DNA from: DATGPD01 sp031423015 | Lineage (GTDB): Bacteria > Planctomycetota > UBA1135 > UBA2386 | Direction: 5' to 3' | Length of the DNA stretch: 64,000 bases | Assembly (NCBI GenBank): GCA_031423015.1 | Contig: JANPER010000055.1 | Span: 1 to 64,000, forward strand | Shown here: positions 33,172 to 40,622 of the stretch, in pieces | Numbering within the stretch: the first letter of the stretch is position 1 | Layout: each line of letters begins with the position of its first letter | Translations under genes and position numbers: made by a program | The notes under the pieces: generated by a model | What the model saw: only the letters and a program-made list of their open reading frames with translations | What the model was told of the DNA's origin: nothing | The model's database searches: none

Positions 33172-34452
33172 TCAGCGGTCGCGCAGCACGCGCGCCTCAG
33201 CGAACGCGCAGTGATCGCTCAGGTCGAGGTTGTCGCCAAAGTCGACCTCGAGCGTGAGCCGGCGTACGTCCTTGACCGCGACGCGCACGGGATATGGCAG
33301 CGCGCCGCGTTTGACGTGGCTCGCTTCGAATAGCACCTTGTCGTCGCCCAACACCCGGATCACGGCGTCGGCGACGTCGGCCGCGCGGTCGTCGATGCCG
33401 ACCATCGCCTCGAAGCGGTCGAAGCGGCCGCCGATGTCGTAGACCAGCTTGGTGCGCGGAATGAGCACCAGACCGCGGGCGTAGCTGTCGCCGCGCAGGA
33501 CGATGTTGGTGCCGAGCGGCGCGCGATCTTTCAGCCACTCCCACGTGCGGTTGAGGGCAGGCATCTGCTCGACCTTCATGGGTTCCAGGTCGGAAAGGTA
33601 GACCAAGCGATCCGAGCGCACGGACAGGCGAGCGACGTGCCGCCACGGCAAGTCGAGATCGCAGCCCTCATCGAGGCGCAACACGCACCGATCGGCGGCG
33701 GGATCGAGCGCGTGCAGCGCACCGACCAACGCGAGGCCGCCGGCAAGGTGCGCGGTCACCCGCGCGCCGGACTGTGCATCGGGCGCGGCGCCTTGACCGA
33801 GGACCAGGCCATACAGCTTGTTCAGCGGCTGCGGCGGCTGCTCCTTGCCGCCGAACTCGACGACGACGCGCACTTCGTCACTCTCTTGCACGAAGCGACG
33901 CAACGCCACGGTCAAGCGCACCACCCCTTCGGCAGGATCGCCGCGCCGATAAGCGAACAACAAGTCTCGGCCAGTGCTCTCGCGCAAGGCATCGTCGAAG
34001 CCCTCGCCGTGGGCGCGCGGCTGATCGGTGATGCGCACCGCGCGGACCGTGCGCAGCGGCAGCGCCACCAGCTCGCGTGCGGGTGGCACCTGGACCAACA
34101 GGGCGCTCGCCGCGCCCTCGCCGCTCACCCCGCGCACGTTGGCGCGCAGCACCTGACCCGACCATAAGACAACGAGGCCGGCAGGTGGCACCTCGGCAAT
34201 CACAGCCGAGCCGTGCACGATCTCGCGCAGCTCGTCGACAGCGCGCGCCTGTTCGCCACTGCCGTCGACCACCACGACTCGACCCTGGGCATCGAGACCA
34301 CGCAGCACACCGACCAACTGTTGGCCTTCAATCGTCGTCACGGCGACTTGGCTCTGTGCTGGGAGCAGGCTGGCCAAGCAAAGCGCCACTCCAGCCCATC
34401 GCGGCGGCGCCTGATGGGCGCCGGGCGCCTTCGGCGGTCGATTTCTGCTCAC
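33172..34452 (-). CDS. Secreted protein with C-terminal NPCBM carbohydrate-binding module
   Basis: 426 aa. Signal peptide ending LASLLPAQ|S. The N-terminal half has strand-rich repeats (TTIEGQQLVGVLRGLDAQGR, later VTAHLAGGLALVGALHALDP) that look like two copies of one module. The C-terminal ~120 residues are an NPCBM domain: LGTNIVLRGDSYARGLVLIP, FDRFEAMVGIDDRAAD and a final DFGDNLDLSDHCAFAEARV. NPCBM modules bind galactosides and other glycans. Last gene of the leftward Bat-like operon, 4 bp after the TPR-like gene, so it may recognise envelope glycan for that system. Confidence 0.8.
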   Translation of the reverse strand: MSRNRPPKAPGAHQAPPRWAGVALCLASLLPAQSQVAVTTIEGQQLVGVLRGLDAQGRVVVVDGSGEQARAVDELREIVHGSAVIAEVPPAGLVVLWSGQVLRANVRGVSGEGAASALLVQVPPARELVALPLRTVRAVRITDQPRAHGEGFDDALRESTGRDLLFAYRRGDPAEGVVRLTVALRRFVQESDEVRVVVEFGGKEQPPQPLNKLYGLVLGQGAAPDAQSGARVTAHLAGGLALVGALHALDPAADRCVLRLDEGCDLDLPWRHVARLSVRSDRLVYLSDLEPMKVEQMPALNRTWEWLKDRAPLGTNIVLRGDSYARGLVLIPRTKLVYDIGGRFDRFEAMVGIDDRAADVADAVIRVLGDDKVLFEASHVKRGALPYPVRVAVKDVRRLTLEVDFGDNLDLSDHCAFAEARVLRDR

Positions 34453-34456
34453 GCTC

Positions 34457-35434
34457 TCACTTGCTGCCGCCTCGACTGAGCTTGCGGTAGTAGTCCTCGA
34501 CCAGCTTGCGCGAACGGCCAGACAACTTGGTCTGCGCCTCGCTCTCGATCGCCTTGCGCTCGCGGTCTTTCAGCATGCCCCAACGATCGGTCACGTCCTT
34601 GGCCTTGTTGAGGTTGCCTACCTGTGTGGCGCCGGGCGTGAGGTTGCTCTGCTGGCGCGGCGACGTGGGACTACCACCACCGCCACCGCTGCTCTGCTTC
34701 TCCTGTTGCTCGACCTGCTCGATGATCTTCTCCAGCTCGGCGATCACCGTCTCTTGACGCTGCTGTGTCTCCTCGCCGGTGTCCGTTTTGCGGATCCGCC
34801 GCTCGACACCGCCCATGGTGTCGGCGATGTCGTGCAACGGATTGATCTTGGTTTCCAGCTCGGCCACGAGCTGCGCGGCGCTGGCGCGATATCGCTCGGC
34901 AGCGTCGGGAAACAGCTGCAAGAACTCGCGCAGCACGCTGGCCGCGGCGTCGCGTTCGGGCACGCGCGCCAGCGCACTGCCGTAGAAGAACACCGCGTCG
35001 CCATCGAGCGGCGTGCAGTTGCGCGACCCCTTGAGGTAGCCGCCGAAGATCTCGACGGCACCCTCGGGATCATCGATGTCGAGGAACGCGCGGCCGAGCC
35101 AGTAGCGCGCGTGCGCCACCAGGTGTGGCTCCTTGGCACGCGCCAAGACGTCGGTGAGCGTCAGCACGCCGCGCGGGTCAGCGCCCTCGATCTGCACCAC
35201 GGCCGCCGCGTACTCCGCGAACACCGCGCGCATCAGCGCTTCGGCCGCCGCGGCGGGCGACTCTTCACCACACTGCGCCACAAAGCGCGCGAGCTGGTCG
35301 TCGGTAGCGCCAGCCGTCTTCAACGCGGCGGCGAACGCTTCGCGGTCGAACGGCTGGAACGGGTTCTCTTGTGGCGTCGCCTGAGCGCGCAGGCCGACGA
35401 GCGCGACCAACACCGAGGACCACGCTGCGCGCAC
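34457..35434 (-). CDS. Secreted TPR-like protein
   Basis: 325 aa. Signal peptide ends VALVGLRAQ. Residues ~60-200 form helical TPR-like repeats (ARYWLGRAFLDIDDPEGAVE, VLREFLQLFPDAAERYRA). A glutamine-rich coiled coil (ETVIAELEKIIEQVEQQEKQ), a glycine linker and a conserved end (DRWGMLKDRERKAIESEA, RSRKLVEDYYRKLSRGG) follow. That terminal block, W-G-x-L followed by Y-Y/F-R-x-L, is common in planctomycete Bat-operon proteins. Probably a periplasmic scaffold. Its ATG shares the final base of the next gene's stop, showing coupling. Confidence 0.72.
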   Translation of the reverse strand: MRAAWSSVLVALVGLRAQATPQENPFQPFDREAFAAALKTAGATDDQLARFVAQCGEESPAAAAEALMRAVFAEYAAAVVQIEGADPRGVLTLTDVLARAKEPHLVAHARYWLGRAFLDIDDPEGAVEIFGGYLKGSRNCTPLDGDAVFFYGSALARVPERDAAASVLREFLQLFPDAAERYRASAAQLVAELETKINPLHDIADTMGGVERRIRKTDTGEETQQRQETVIAELEKIIEQVEQQEKQSSGGGGGSPTSPRQQSNLTPGATQVGNLNKAKDVTDRWGMLKDRERKAIESEAQTKLSGRSRKLVEDYYRKLSRGGSK

Positions 35435-35676
35435 TACTTGCCCTCGCCAGCCGCGCGGGCCTCTTCGTTCTTGTTCAGCTGGTTGGCCAGCTTGCGCGTG
35501 AGATCCTCGACGCGGCCTTGCTTGCGCGACAGCGACGTCGCACCCACCTTGGCGTCGCCTTCAGCGCGGCGATCGGCGGGCACTTTGCTGTCGAAGTCCT
35601 TGGTCTGCTTGGCGACCAACTTCTGCATCTTCTGGATCATCTTGAGTTCGGCCGACAGGGGTACGAGAGGCGGCAC
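35434..35676 (-). CDS. Short coiled-coil frame downstream of an in-frame TGA (C-terminal part of the coiled-coil gene)
   Basis: 80 aa if translated from GTG 35676: PPLVPLSAELKMIQKMQKLV then KQTKDFDSKVPADRR and a helical end. It is in exactly the same frame as the gene ending at 35695: six codons (NGSGGG) separate the TGA from the GTG. It therefore looks like the natural C-terminus of that protein. GGAGG lies 4 nt before the GTG, so it may be made by re-initiation as a separate peptide. No signal peptide, which would leave it cytoplasmic unless read-through occurs. Confidence 0.6.
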   Translation of the reverse strand: MPPLVPLSAELKMIQKMQKLVAKQTKDFDSKVPADRRAEGDAKVGATSLSRKQGRVEDLTRKLANQLNKNEEARAAGEGK

Positions 35677-35694
35677 GCCGCCTCCAGAACCGTT

Positions 35695-37329
35695 TCAAGT
35701 GCCGCCGCCTTCTTCGATGCGTTTCTTCAACGAGTCGAGCAGCATCGCCATCATCTCTTCGATCTGACGCTGCATGTCTTGGGTGGTGGTGCCGGTCTCG
35801 CACTGCACCAACCGGTCGCTCACCTTGGTCAGGTCGATCTCCAACTCGGCGAACAGCTCGGGGAACACCGCGGTGGTGCCGTCTTCTTCCAGCAGCTTGA
35901 TTGCGTCGTGTGACTCCGAGGCCAGACCGGCCTCGCCCTTCGACTCCTTGGCGCAGCGCTCTTGGATCGACGCCGGCACCACGTCGGCCGCGGTGAGCGC
36001 CTCGCCTTTGAGGCGATCAGTCACTTTGGTCAGCGCGGTCAGCTCGCGTTGCTTGGCGAGCATCGCGGTGAGCCGTTCTTCCAGCGCCTTCAGCACCTGG
36101 TCTTGCATCTCTTGGCGGAGCTGCGCCAGCGCGTCTTCGAGTTCTTGCTTGGCCTTCTCGAGTTCGTCTTGGGCGTCCTGCTGGTCTTGCTTCGCCTTGC
36201 CAGGCTTGCGCTCCTTGAGCTGACCGGCGGCAGCCTTCTGCTTGGGCACGCTCTGTTGCACGTTCTTCTTGCCCGGCGTCGGCTTCGCCTCGTCACCTGG
36301 CTCGCTCGCCTGCATGTCCTCGGCGAGCTTGTCGGTCTGCCCCTGCGTCTGCTCCTGCGCCTTCACCTGTTGCTCGAACGGGATCTGCAGCAGCTTGCGG
36401 CGCGCCTCTTCGCTGAGCTTCTCGAGGTCACCGAGCGCCTCCTTGAGCTTGTCGATCGCCTTCTGCTGATCTTCCAGCGACGACTCGGGCTTGTTGGCTT
36501 CCAACTTCTGCTGCGCCTCACCCATCGATTTGGCAGCGCCCTGGCAGGCACCGGCGCACTTGCTGCACCCCTCGCCCGGCTTGCCGCCGCCATCCTTGGC
36601 TTCGCCGCTCTTTTGTTCGCCAGGCTTTGGTTCGCCAGGCTTGCCCTCAGAAGCTTCGGGCTTGGCGAGCTTGTCGGCATCCTTGCCAACCTTGTCTAGT
36701 TGCTCGGAGAGTTCCTCGGCTTGCTTCTTCAGCTCGCCCTGCTTGTCGGCCATCTCCGCCGCCTTGGGCCCGACGTTCAAGCCGGCTTCGTTGGTGGCGT
36801 CGCGCAGCTTGCTCTGCTCGGCCAGTAGCTCGCTCACCTTCGCCTTCGCCGCCTCGAGGTCGCGCAGGTGCTGCTCGATCGCCTCGGTCTCCGCCGACGC
36901 CCGCTTCTCGCGCGCCTGCTCGTCGATCAGCTTGTCGACGCGGTCTTTGAACTGCGTCAGTCGCTCGATCTCTTCGAGCAGTTTCTTGAGGTCGACATCC
37001 TTGTTCTGCAGCAGCGCGACCAGCTCTTCGATCTCGCGCTTCACCTCGTCCATGCGCTCGAGCGCCTCGTCCCAGCGCTCGGTCTGCAAGAGCGCGCCGA
37101 CGCCGTCGAGGTCGTCGTGGATGCGCGTCTCCTGCACGTGCCGGTTGCCGACCTTGAGCACACGGCTCTCCTCGGGCGCCGTGGTCGAGAGCACCACCTG
37201 CAGGTCCTGCATCTTGCGATGCAGCGCCGCGAAGCGCTGGCGCGCCTGCTCCTGCTTGTCGGTGATGTTCTGCGCCAGCAAGCTGCCGGCGAAGAGCACG
37301 GCGGCGAACAACAGTTGAACCATGCGCAT
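35695..37329 (-). CDS. Secreted long coiled-coil protein, ending at an in-frame TGA
   Basis: 544 aa. Signal peptide ends VLFAGSLLAQ|N. Nearly the whole mature protein is coiled coil (ERMDEVKREIEELVALLQNK, LRDLEAAKAKVSELLAEQSK), broken by a Lys/Pro/Gly-rich linker (about residues 235-265) and a CSKCAGACQG cysteine cluster. The end MLLDSLKKRIEEGGG T is followed by TGA at 35695-35697, after which the same frame continues as a Gly linker and PLVPLSAELK. Large periplasmic coiled-coil proteins commonly accompany BatA/vWA genes in planctomycetes; they may link membrane and envelope complexes. Confidence 0.78.
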   Translation of the reverse strand: MRMVQLLFAAVLFAGSLLAQNITDKQEQARQRFAALHRKMQDLQVVLSTTAPEESRVLKVGNRHVQETRIHDDLDGVGALLQTERWDEALERMDEVKREIEELVALLQNKDVDLKKLLEEIERLTQFKDRVDKLIDEQAREKRASAETEAIEQHLRDLEAAKAKVSELLAEQSKLRDATNEAGLNVGPKAAEMADKQGELKKQAEELSEQLDKVGKDADKLAKPEASEGKPGEPKPGEQKSGEAKDGGGKPGEGCSKCAGACQGAAKSMGEAQQKLEANKPESSLEDQQKAIDKLKEALGDLEKLSEEARRKLLQIPFEQQVKAQEQTQGQTDKLAEDMQASEPGDEAKPTPGKKNVQQSVPKQKAAAGQLKERKPGKAKQDQQDAQDELEKAKQELEDALAQLRQEMQDQVLKALEERLTAMLAKQRELTALTKVTDRLKGEALTAADVVPASIQERCAKESKGEAGLASESHDAIKLLEEDGTTAVFPELFAELEIDLTKVSDRLVQCETGTTTQDMQRQIEEMMAMLLDSLKKRIEEGGGT

Positions 37330-37346
37330 TCGGAATCTCCGCGTGC

Positions 37347-39635
37347 CTACTTCTTGTCGCCGTCCTTGCGTTGGGTCGGCGGCTTGTCCTTGTCGTCGCG
37401 ATCAGGTCCGAAGAACTCGGACCCCGCCTCGCCACGGCGCTTACGGACCTCGTCGGTGTTGGCGCCCCACAGCTTAAGGAAGTCGCGCCACCCCGCGATC
37501 ACCGCGGCCAGGCCCTCCTGCTGCTGCATGTGCGCCAAGATGCTTTGGATCTTGCGAGTGATCGAGTCACAAATCGTTATTGCGACTTGCTTTAGATCGT
37601 CTTGGCCGCCGTTGGCGTAGGCCTCGGTCGCCGCCGCTGCCTGGGGAAAATCATCGGTGGACAACTGCGCCAGCGGCTGCACGACGCGCTCCCGCATCGG
37701 CCGGACGGCGCTCGCATCCAGCAGCCGGTTGTTGAGAGTCTCCTCGACGATCTGCAGGTAGCTCTGACCGATGGTGCCGGTACGCGCACCCAGATCGCGC
37801 GCAGTCTTGGCCAGTTGCAACAGCTTCTGACGCGCCTGCGGCGCGCGCGGATCTTGCGCGGTCGGACTCATCGTCTCGTCGAGTTGGGCGCGCGCGACCT
37901 GGTGTTGTGCCAGCAGACCCTCGAGCATCTTGCGCTGTTCGAGCTGTCGGCGCTGCAGGTCCGCCGCGAGTTCTTCGGCGGTGACGACGCGGAACACCGC
38001 GGGCTCACCCTGCGCCACGTGGGCTTCGCCGGGGCCGAAGTTGTCGGTGGCGTCGAATCGCAAAGCCAACATGTGTCCAGGCTGGGTCTTGCCGAGATCG
38101 CGCAGGTCGATGGTCACCGACGTGATCAGCTCGCGCTCGCCCTTGACGAAGGCTTCGAGCCCGCCGACCTCGATCGGCGTGAACTCGACTTCGGGCTCGG
38201 GAATGGGCGCATCGGAGACCAGCGGCGGGACCGGCGGCGGAGCCTGCGTCGGATCGGGCGTCGCGTCAGGCAGCTGCGCGGGTTCACCTTGTTCCGACGC
38301 CGACGCCGGTGCGGTCGGCTTGCCGGTGATGCGGTGCCACGCCGACACGCTGACCAGGCCGAGATCGTCGCGCACCGTGAGATCGGCCGGAATGCGCGCG
38401 ATGGCGGTCACCATCGAGCCGATCCCGCGCAGGCGCAGATCGATCGTCGGCACCTGGTCGTCCTGCACGCGCACGAAGAGGCGCGGCGGCGCCTTGCTGC
38501 CAAGCCGATCGCGGTCGACGACATCGACGATGACGGCGCCGGTCTGCGCCGGCACGAATTCACCGCGCAGGGTATGGCCATCGGCATCGACCGTGAGCGG
38601 CAGCCGCTGCGCCTCGCCCACCAACAGGAACGCCTCCTGCACCGGCTTGTCGCTGCGCGCGCGCAACGCGAGCTTGCTGCCGCGCAGCACGCGGATGTCG
38701 CCGTCCTTGGTCGGCGACTCGGCGGTCCCACCGACGTAGGCCGGCGGTTCGACCGTCACCTGCAGGTCGGTGAGCACGGGCCGCTGCACGATCTCGACCG
38801 TGAGAGCCTCGGTCACGCCATCACCACCTTCGGCGGTGAGCGTCACGCCTTCGAGCAAGGCGGTGAGCGTGGCGCGGAACTCAGCGTCGCCGGTGAGGGT
38901 CATCGACTCGGTGCCACGCTCGCCGCCCGCGAAGCGATAGAACAACTTGACCTGTTCGGGCACCTCGCCGCCCGCGGTCACGCGCAGCGTGAGATCGTCG
39001 CCCTGCGGCAGTCGCAGCACGGGATCGATGAACAGCAGGTGCGTGCGGCGTGGCCACTCGATCGCCGACAGCAGCACGTTGCGCCTGAACCACAGCTTGA
39101 AGGTACCGCGGTCGAGCGCGATCCACGCGCCGACGCCGGCAACCAAGGCGAGGGCCAGCGCGCCGTAGCGCAGCGCGCGCGCGCCGTCGATGGCGCCGCC
39201 GAACGCGATCCTGCGCACGCGCTCGGTCACCTGGCCGACGACGTACTGCATCATCTGCCGCGACTCGCCGACGGCTGCGCCGGCGCTCGCCCCGGTCGGT
39301 GCGTCCACCACGCGCGCAAACTGCACCGCGCTGATCAGCGCTTCCTGCAAGGGTGGGTCGTGGCGCTCGACCGCGAGCGCCAGCTCGTCATCGCTGAGCT
39401 TCACGCGCATCGGCCGCAACAGCCGCTTGTGCACGATGCGCGCGCCGACCAGCGCCACCAGCACGAGCAGCGCCGCGCGATAGCCGGTCTCCAGGCGAAA
39501 CGTGCGATCGAGCACGAAGCTCAGCGCGACGAAGATCCCCGCGGCGATCGCCAGCGTGCCCACGGCCTCGATCAGGATGCCGGTCCGCGCGCGCGCGCGA
39601 AGGCGCGCAAAGGGTTGCAAGATCGCCGTCGTCAT
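37347..39635 (-). CDS. DUF4175-like membrane protein of the Bat operon
   Basis: About 762 aa from ATG 39635 (another ATG at 39650). Two N-terminal membrane helices (GTLAIAAGIFVALSFVLDRT, RAALLVLVALVGARIVHKRL), a third near residue 150 (LRYGALALALVAGVGAWIAL), then a large periplasmic region of beta domains (LPQGDDLTLRVTAGGEVPEQ, VTVEPPAYVGGTAESPTKDG) and a C-terminal helical part. This is the DUF4175 layout seen in planctomycetes and alphaproteobacteria next to BatA and vWA genes. Function unknown; an envelope stress or assembly role is usually assumed. A basic tail ends the protein. Confidence 0.8.
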   Translation of the reverse strand: MTTAILQPFARLRARARTGILIEAVGTLAIAAGIFVALSFVLDRTFRLETGYRAALLVLVALVGARIVHKRLLRPMRVKLSDDELALAVERHDPPLQEALISAVQFARVVDAPTGASAGAAVGESRQMMQYVVGQVTERVRRIAFGGAIDGARALRYGALALALVAGVGAWIALDRGTFKLWFRRNVLLSAIEWPRRTHLLFIDPVLRLPQGDDLTLRVTAGGEVPEQVKLFYRFAGGERGTESMTLTGDAEFRATLTALLEGVTLTAEGGDGVTEALTVEIVQRPVLTDLQVTVEPPAYVGGTAESPTKDGDIRVLRGSKLALRARSDKPVQEAFLLVGEAQRLPLTVDADGHTLRGEFVPAQTGAVIVDVVDRDRLGSKAPPRLFVRVQDDQVPTIDLRLRGIGSMVTAIARIPADLTVRDDLGLVSVSAWHRITGKPTAPASASEQGEPAQLPDATPDPTQAPPPVPPLVSDAPIPEPEVEFTPIEVGGLEAFVKGERELITSVTIDLRDLGKTQPGHMLALRFDATDNFGPGEAHVAQGEPAVFRVVTAEELAADLQRRQLEQRKMLEGLLAQHQVARAQLDETMSPTAQDPRAPQARQKLLQLAKTARDLGARTGTIGQSYLQIVEETLNNRLLDASAVRPMRERVVQPLAQLSTDDFPQAAAATEAYANGGQDDLKQVAITICDSITRKIQSILAHMQQQEGLAAVIAGWRDFLKLWGANTDEVRKRRGEAGSEFFGPDRDDKDKPPTQRKDGDKK

Positions 39636-39791
39636 CGTCCGGTCATGCACGCGGCTCGGGCGTGGGGCGCGCCTGCCGGGAGTCGGCAGACGGTATCCAC
39701 GGCGAGGCCATCAGGGTAGGGTCGGGCGAAAGGCCAAACCGACGCCGGAGGTCCATTCACATCGCCAGCACCAGGCGGCAGGCCATCTCAA

Positions 39792-39872
39792 CGCAGGTGG
39801 AACACCTGCGCCGCGGTGCTGCGGTGGTCAGCGCTCGTGGAGTCGAGCCAGAGCCATTGCGCGCACAATGGC
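39792..39872. other. Two hairpins upstream of the toxin-antitoxin pair
   Basis: CGCAGGTG/CACCTGCG (39792-39799 and 39803-39810) with a GAA loop, then GCCATTG/CAATGGC (39853-39859 and 39866-39872) with a 6-nt loop. They lie in the 306-bp gene-free stretch 39636-39941 between the DUF4175 start (leftward) and the antitoxin gene (rightward). Either could be a regulatory structure; nothing else is visible there. Confidence 0.4.
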
Positions 39873-39914
39873 CGCCATGTGCTGCGGGGACGAATCTCCA
39901 GACCTGTCTTCGGA

Positions 39915-39926
39915 TCTGAATTCAGA
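39915..39926. promoter_or_regulatory. 12-bp perfect palindrome, candidate antitoxin operator
   Basis: TCTGAATTCAGA is a perfect palindrome centred 21 bp before the antitoxin ATG, and CAGAC recurs at 39923-39927 and 39935-39939. Phd/YefM antitoxins bind short palindromes beside their own promoter and repress it, with the toxin acting as co-repressor, so this is the natural operator position. No clear -10/-35 pair can be named. Confidence 0.5.
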
Positions 39927-39941
39927 CTACTCTGCAGACCC

Positions 39942-40235
39942 ATGACGAAGCCCCTCCAGGTCTCCGAGGACATCTTGCCCATCGGTGAATTCAAGGCCCA
40001 CGTGGCCCAGGTGCTACGGCGTCTTCGGGAGAAGCGGCGACCGTTGGTCATCACGCAGCACGGGAAGCCCACAGCCGTGCTCATCACGCCCAGAGACTTC
40101 GACCTGCTGCGAGAACGAAGCCGACTCGGGTCCGCGATCGCTGAGGGGATGGAAGACGCGCGCGCTGGACGTGTCCTTGACGATGATGCTCTGGGTCCGA
40201 ACCTGGAGCCAGCTCGCCCCAAGAGCCGCCGGTGA
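39942..40235 (+). CDS. Type II antitoxin, Phd/YefM family
   Basis: 97 aa from ATG 39942. The N-terminal DNA-binding fold is visible as LPIGEFKAHVAQVLRRLREK (about residues 11-30) and RRPLVITQHGKPTAVLITPR, the Phd/YefM strand-helix signature. The C-terminal ~45 residues (GSAIAEGMEDARAGRVLDDD) form the flexible acidic part that wraps the toxin. Overlaps the toxin start by four bases (GTGA), the usual coupled arrangement that keeps antitoxin in excess. The pair sits on the opposite strand between two genes of the leftward Bat-like operon, suggesting later insertion. Confidence 0.88.
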   Translation: MTKPLQVSEDILPIGEFKAHVAQVLRRLREKRRPLVITQHGKPTAVLITPRDFDLLRERSRLGSAIAEGMEDARAGRVLDDDALGPNLEPARPKSRR

Positions 40236-40555
40236 GGCTCCGCTGGACGGACCGCGCGCGTCGCGATCTTGCCGAGATCCGGCGGTACATTGCGCGGGAC
40301 AGCGAGTCGGCTGGGAGGCGCTGGGTGCAAAAGCTCCGGGAGCGGGCACGTCGAGCAGCGACCATGCCCGGCGCCGGACGTGTCGTACCGGAGATCGAGC
40401 ACGATGACATCCGCGAGGTGTTCGTCGGGAGCTACCGCATCGTGTACTGGGTCCGGCAGAAGACCGTGGATGTTCTGACTGTCTTCGAGGGGCATCGTCT
40501 CCTGCGCTCCGCAGACTCGGCTGATCTCGACCAAGGGGACGAAGCGAACTCCTGA
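40232..40555 (+). CDS. Type II toxin, RelE/ParE family
   Basis: 107 aa from GTG 40232. The fold signature is LRWTDRARRDLAEIRRYIAR (about residues 3-22), ending IREVFVGSYRIVYWVRQKTV then DVLTVFEGHRLL, the beta-hairpin with the RIVYxV core of ParE/RelE toxins. R and H residues near the end (FEGHR) match the ParE/RelE C-terminal pattern. ParE inhibits DNA gyrase and RelE cuts ribosomal-A-site mRNA; which applies here cannot be told from sequence alone. Confidence 0.88.
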   Translation: MRLRWTDRARRDLAEIRRYIARDSESAGRRWVQKLRERARRAATMPGAGRVVPEIEHDDIREVFVGSYRIVYWVRQKTVDVLTVFEGHRLLRSADSADLDQGDEANS

Positions 40556-40586
40556 ACGGCCTCGCGCGCGCGCGTAACCGTTCAGG
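40551..40586 (+). terminator. 9-bp inverted repeat at the end of the toxin gene
   Basis: CCTGAACGG (40551-40559) and CCGTTCAGG (40578-40586) are perfect complements with an 18-nt, CG-alternating loop. The left arm includes the toxin's TGA. It lies between convergent transcripts (toxin rightward, vWA gene leftward, stop at 40623), so it may end both. No T-tract. Confidence 0.5.
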
Positions 40587-40622
40587 GTCAGTTGAGCCCT
40601 CGGCCGATTTCGTCATCCGCGT

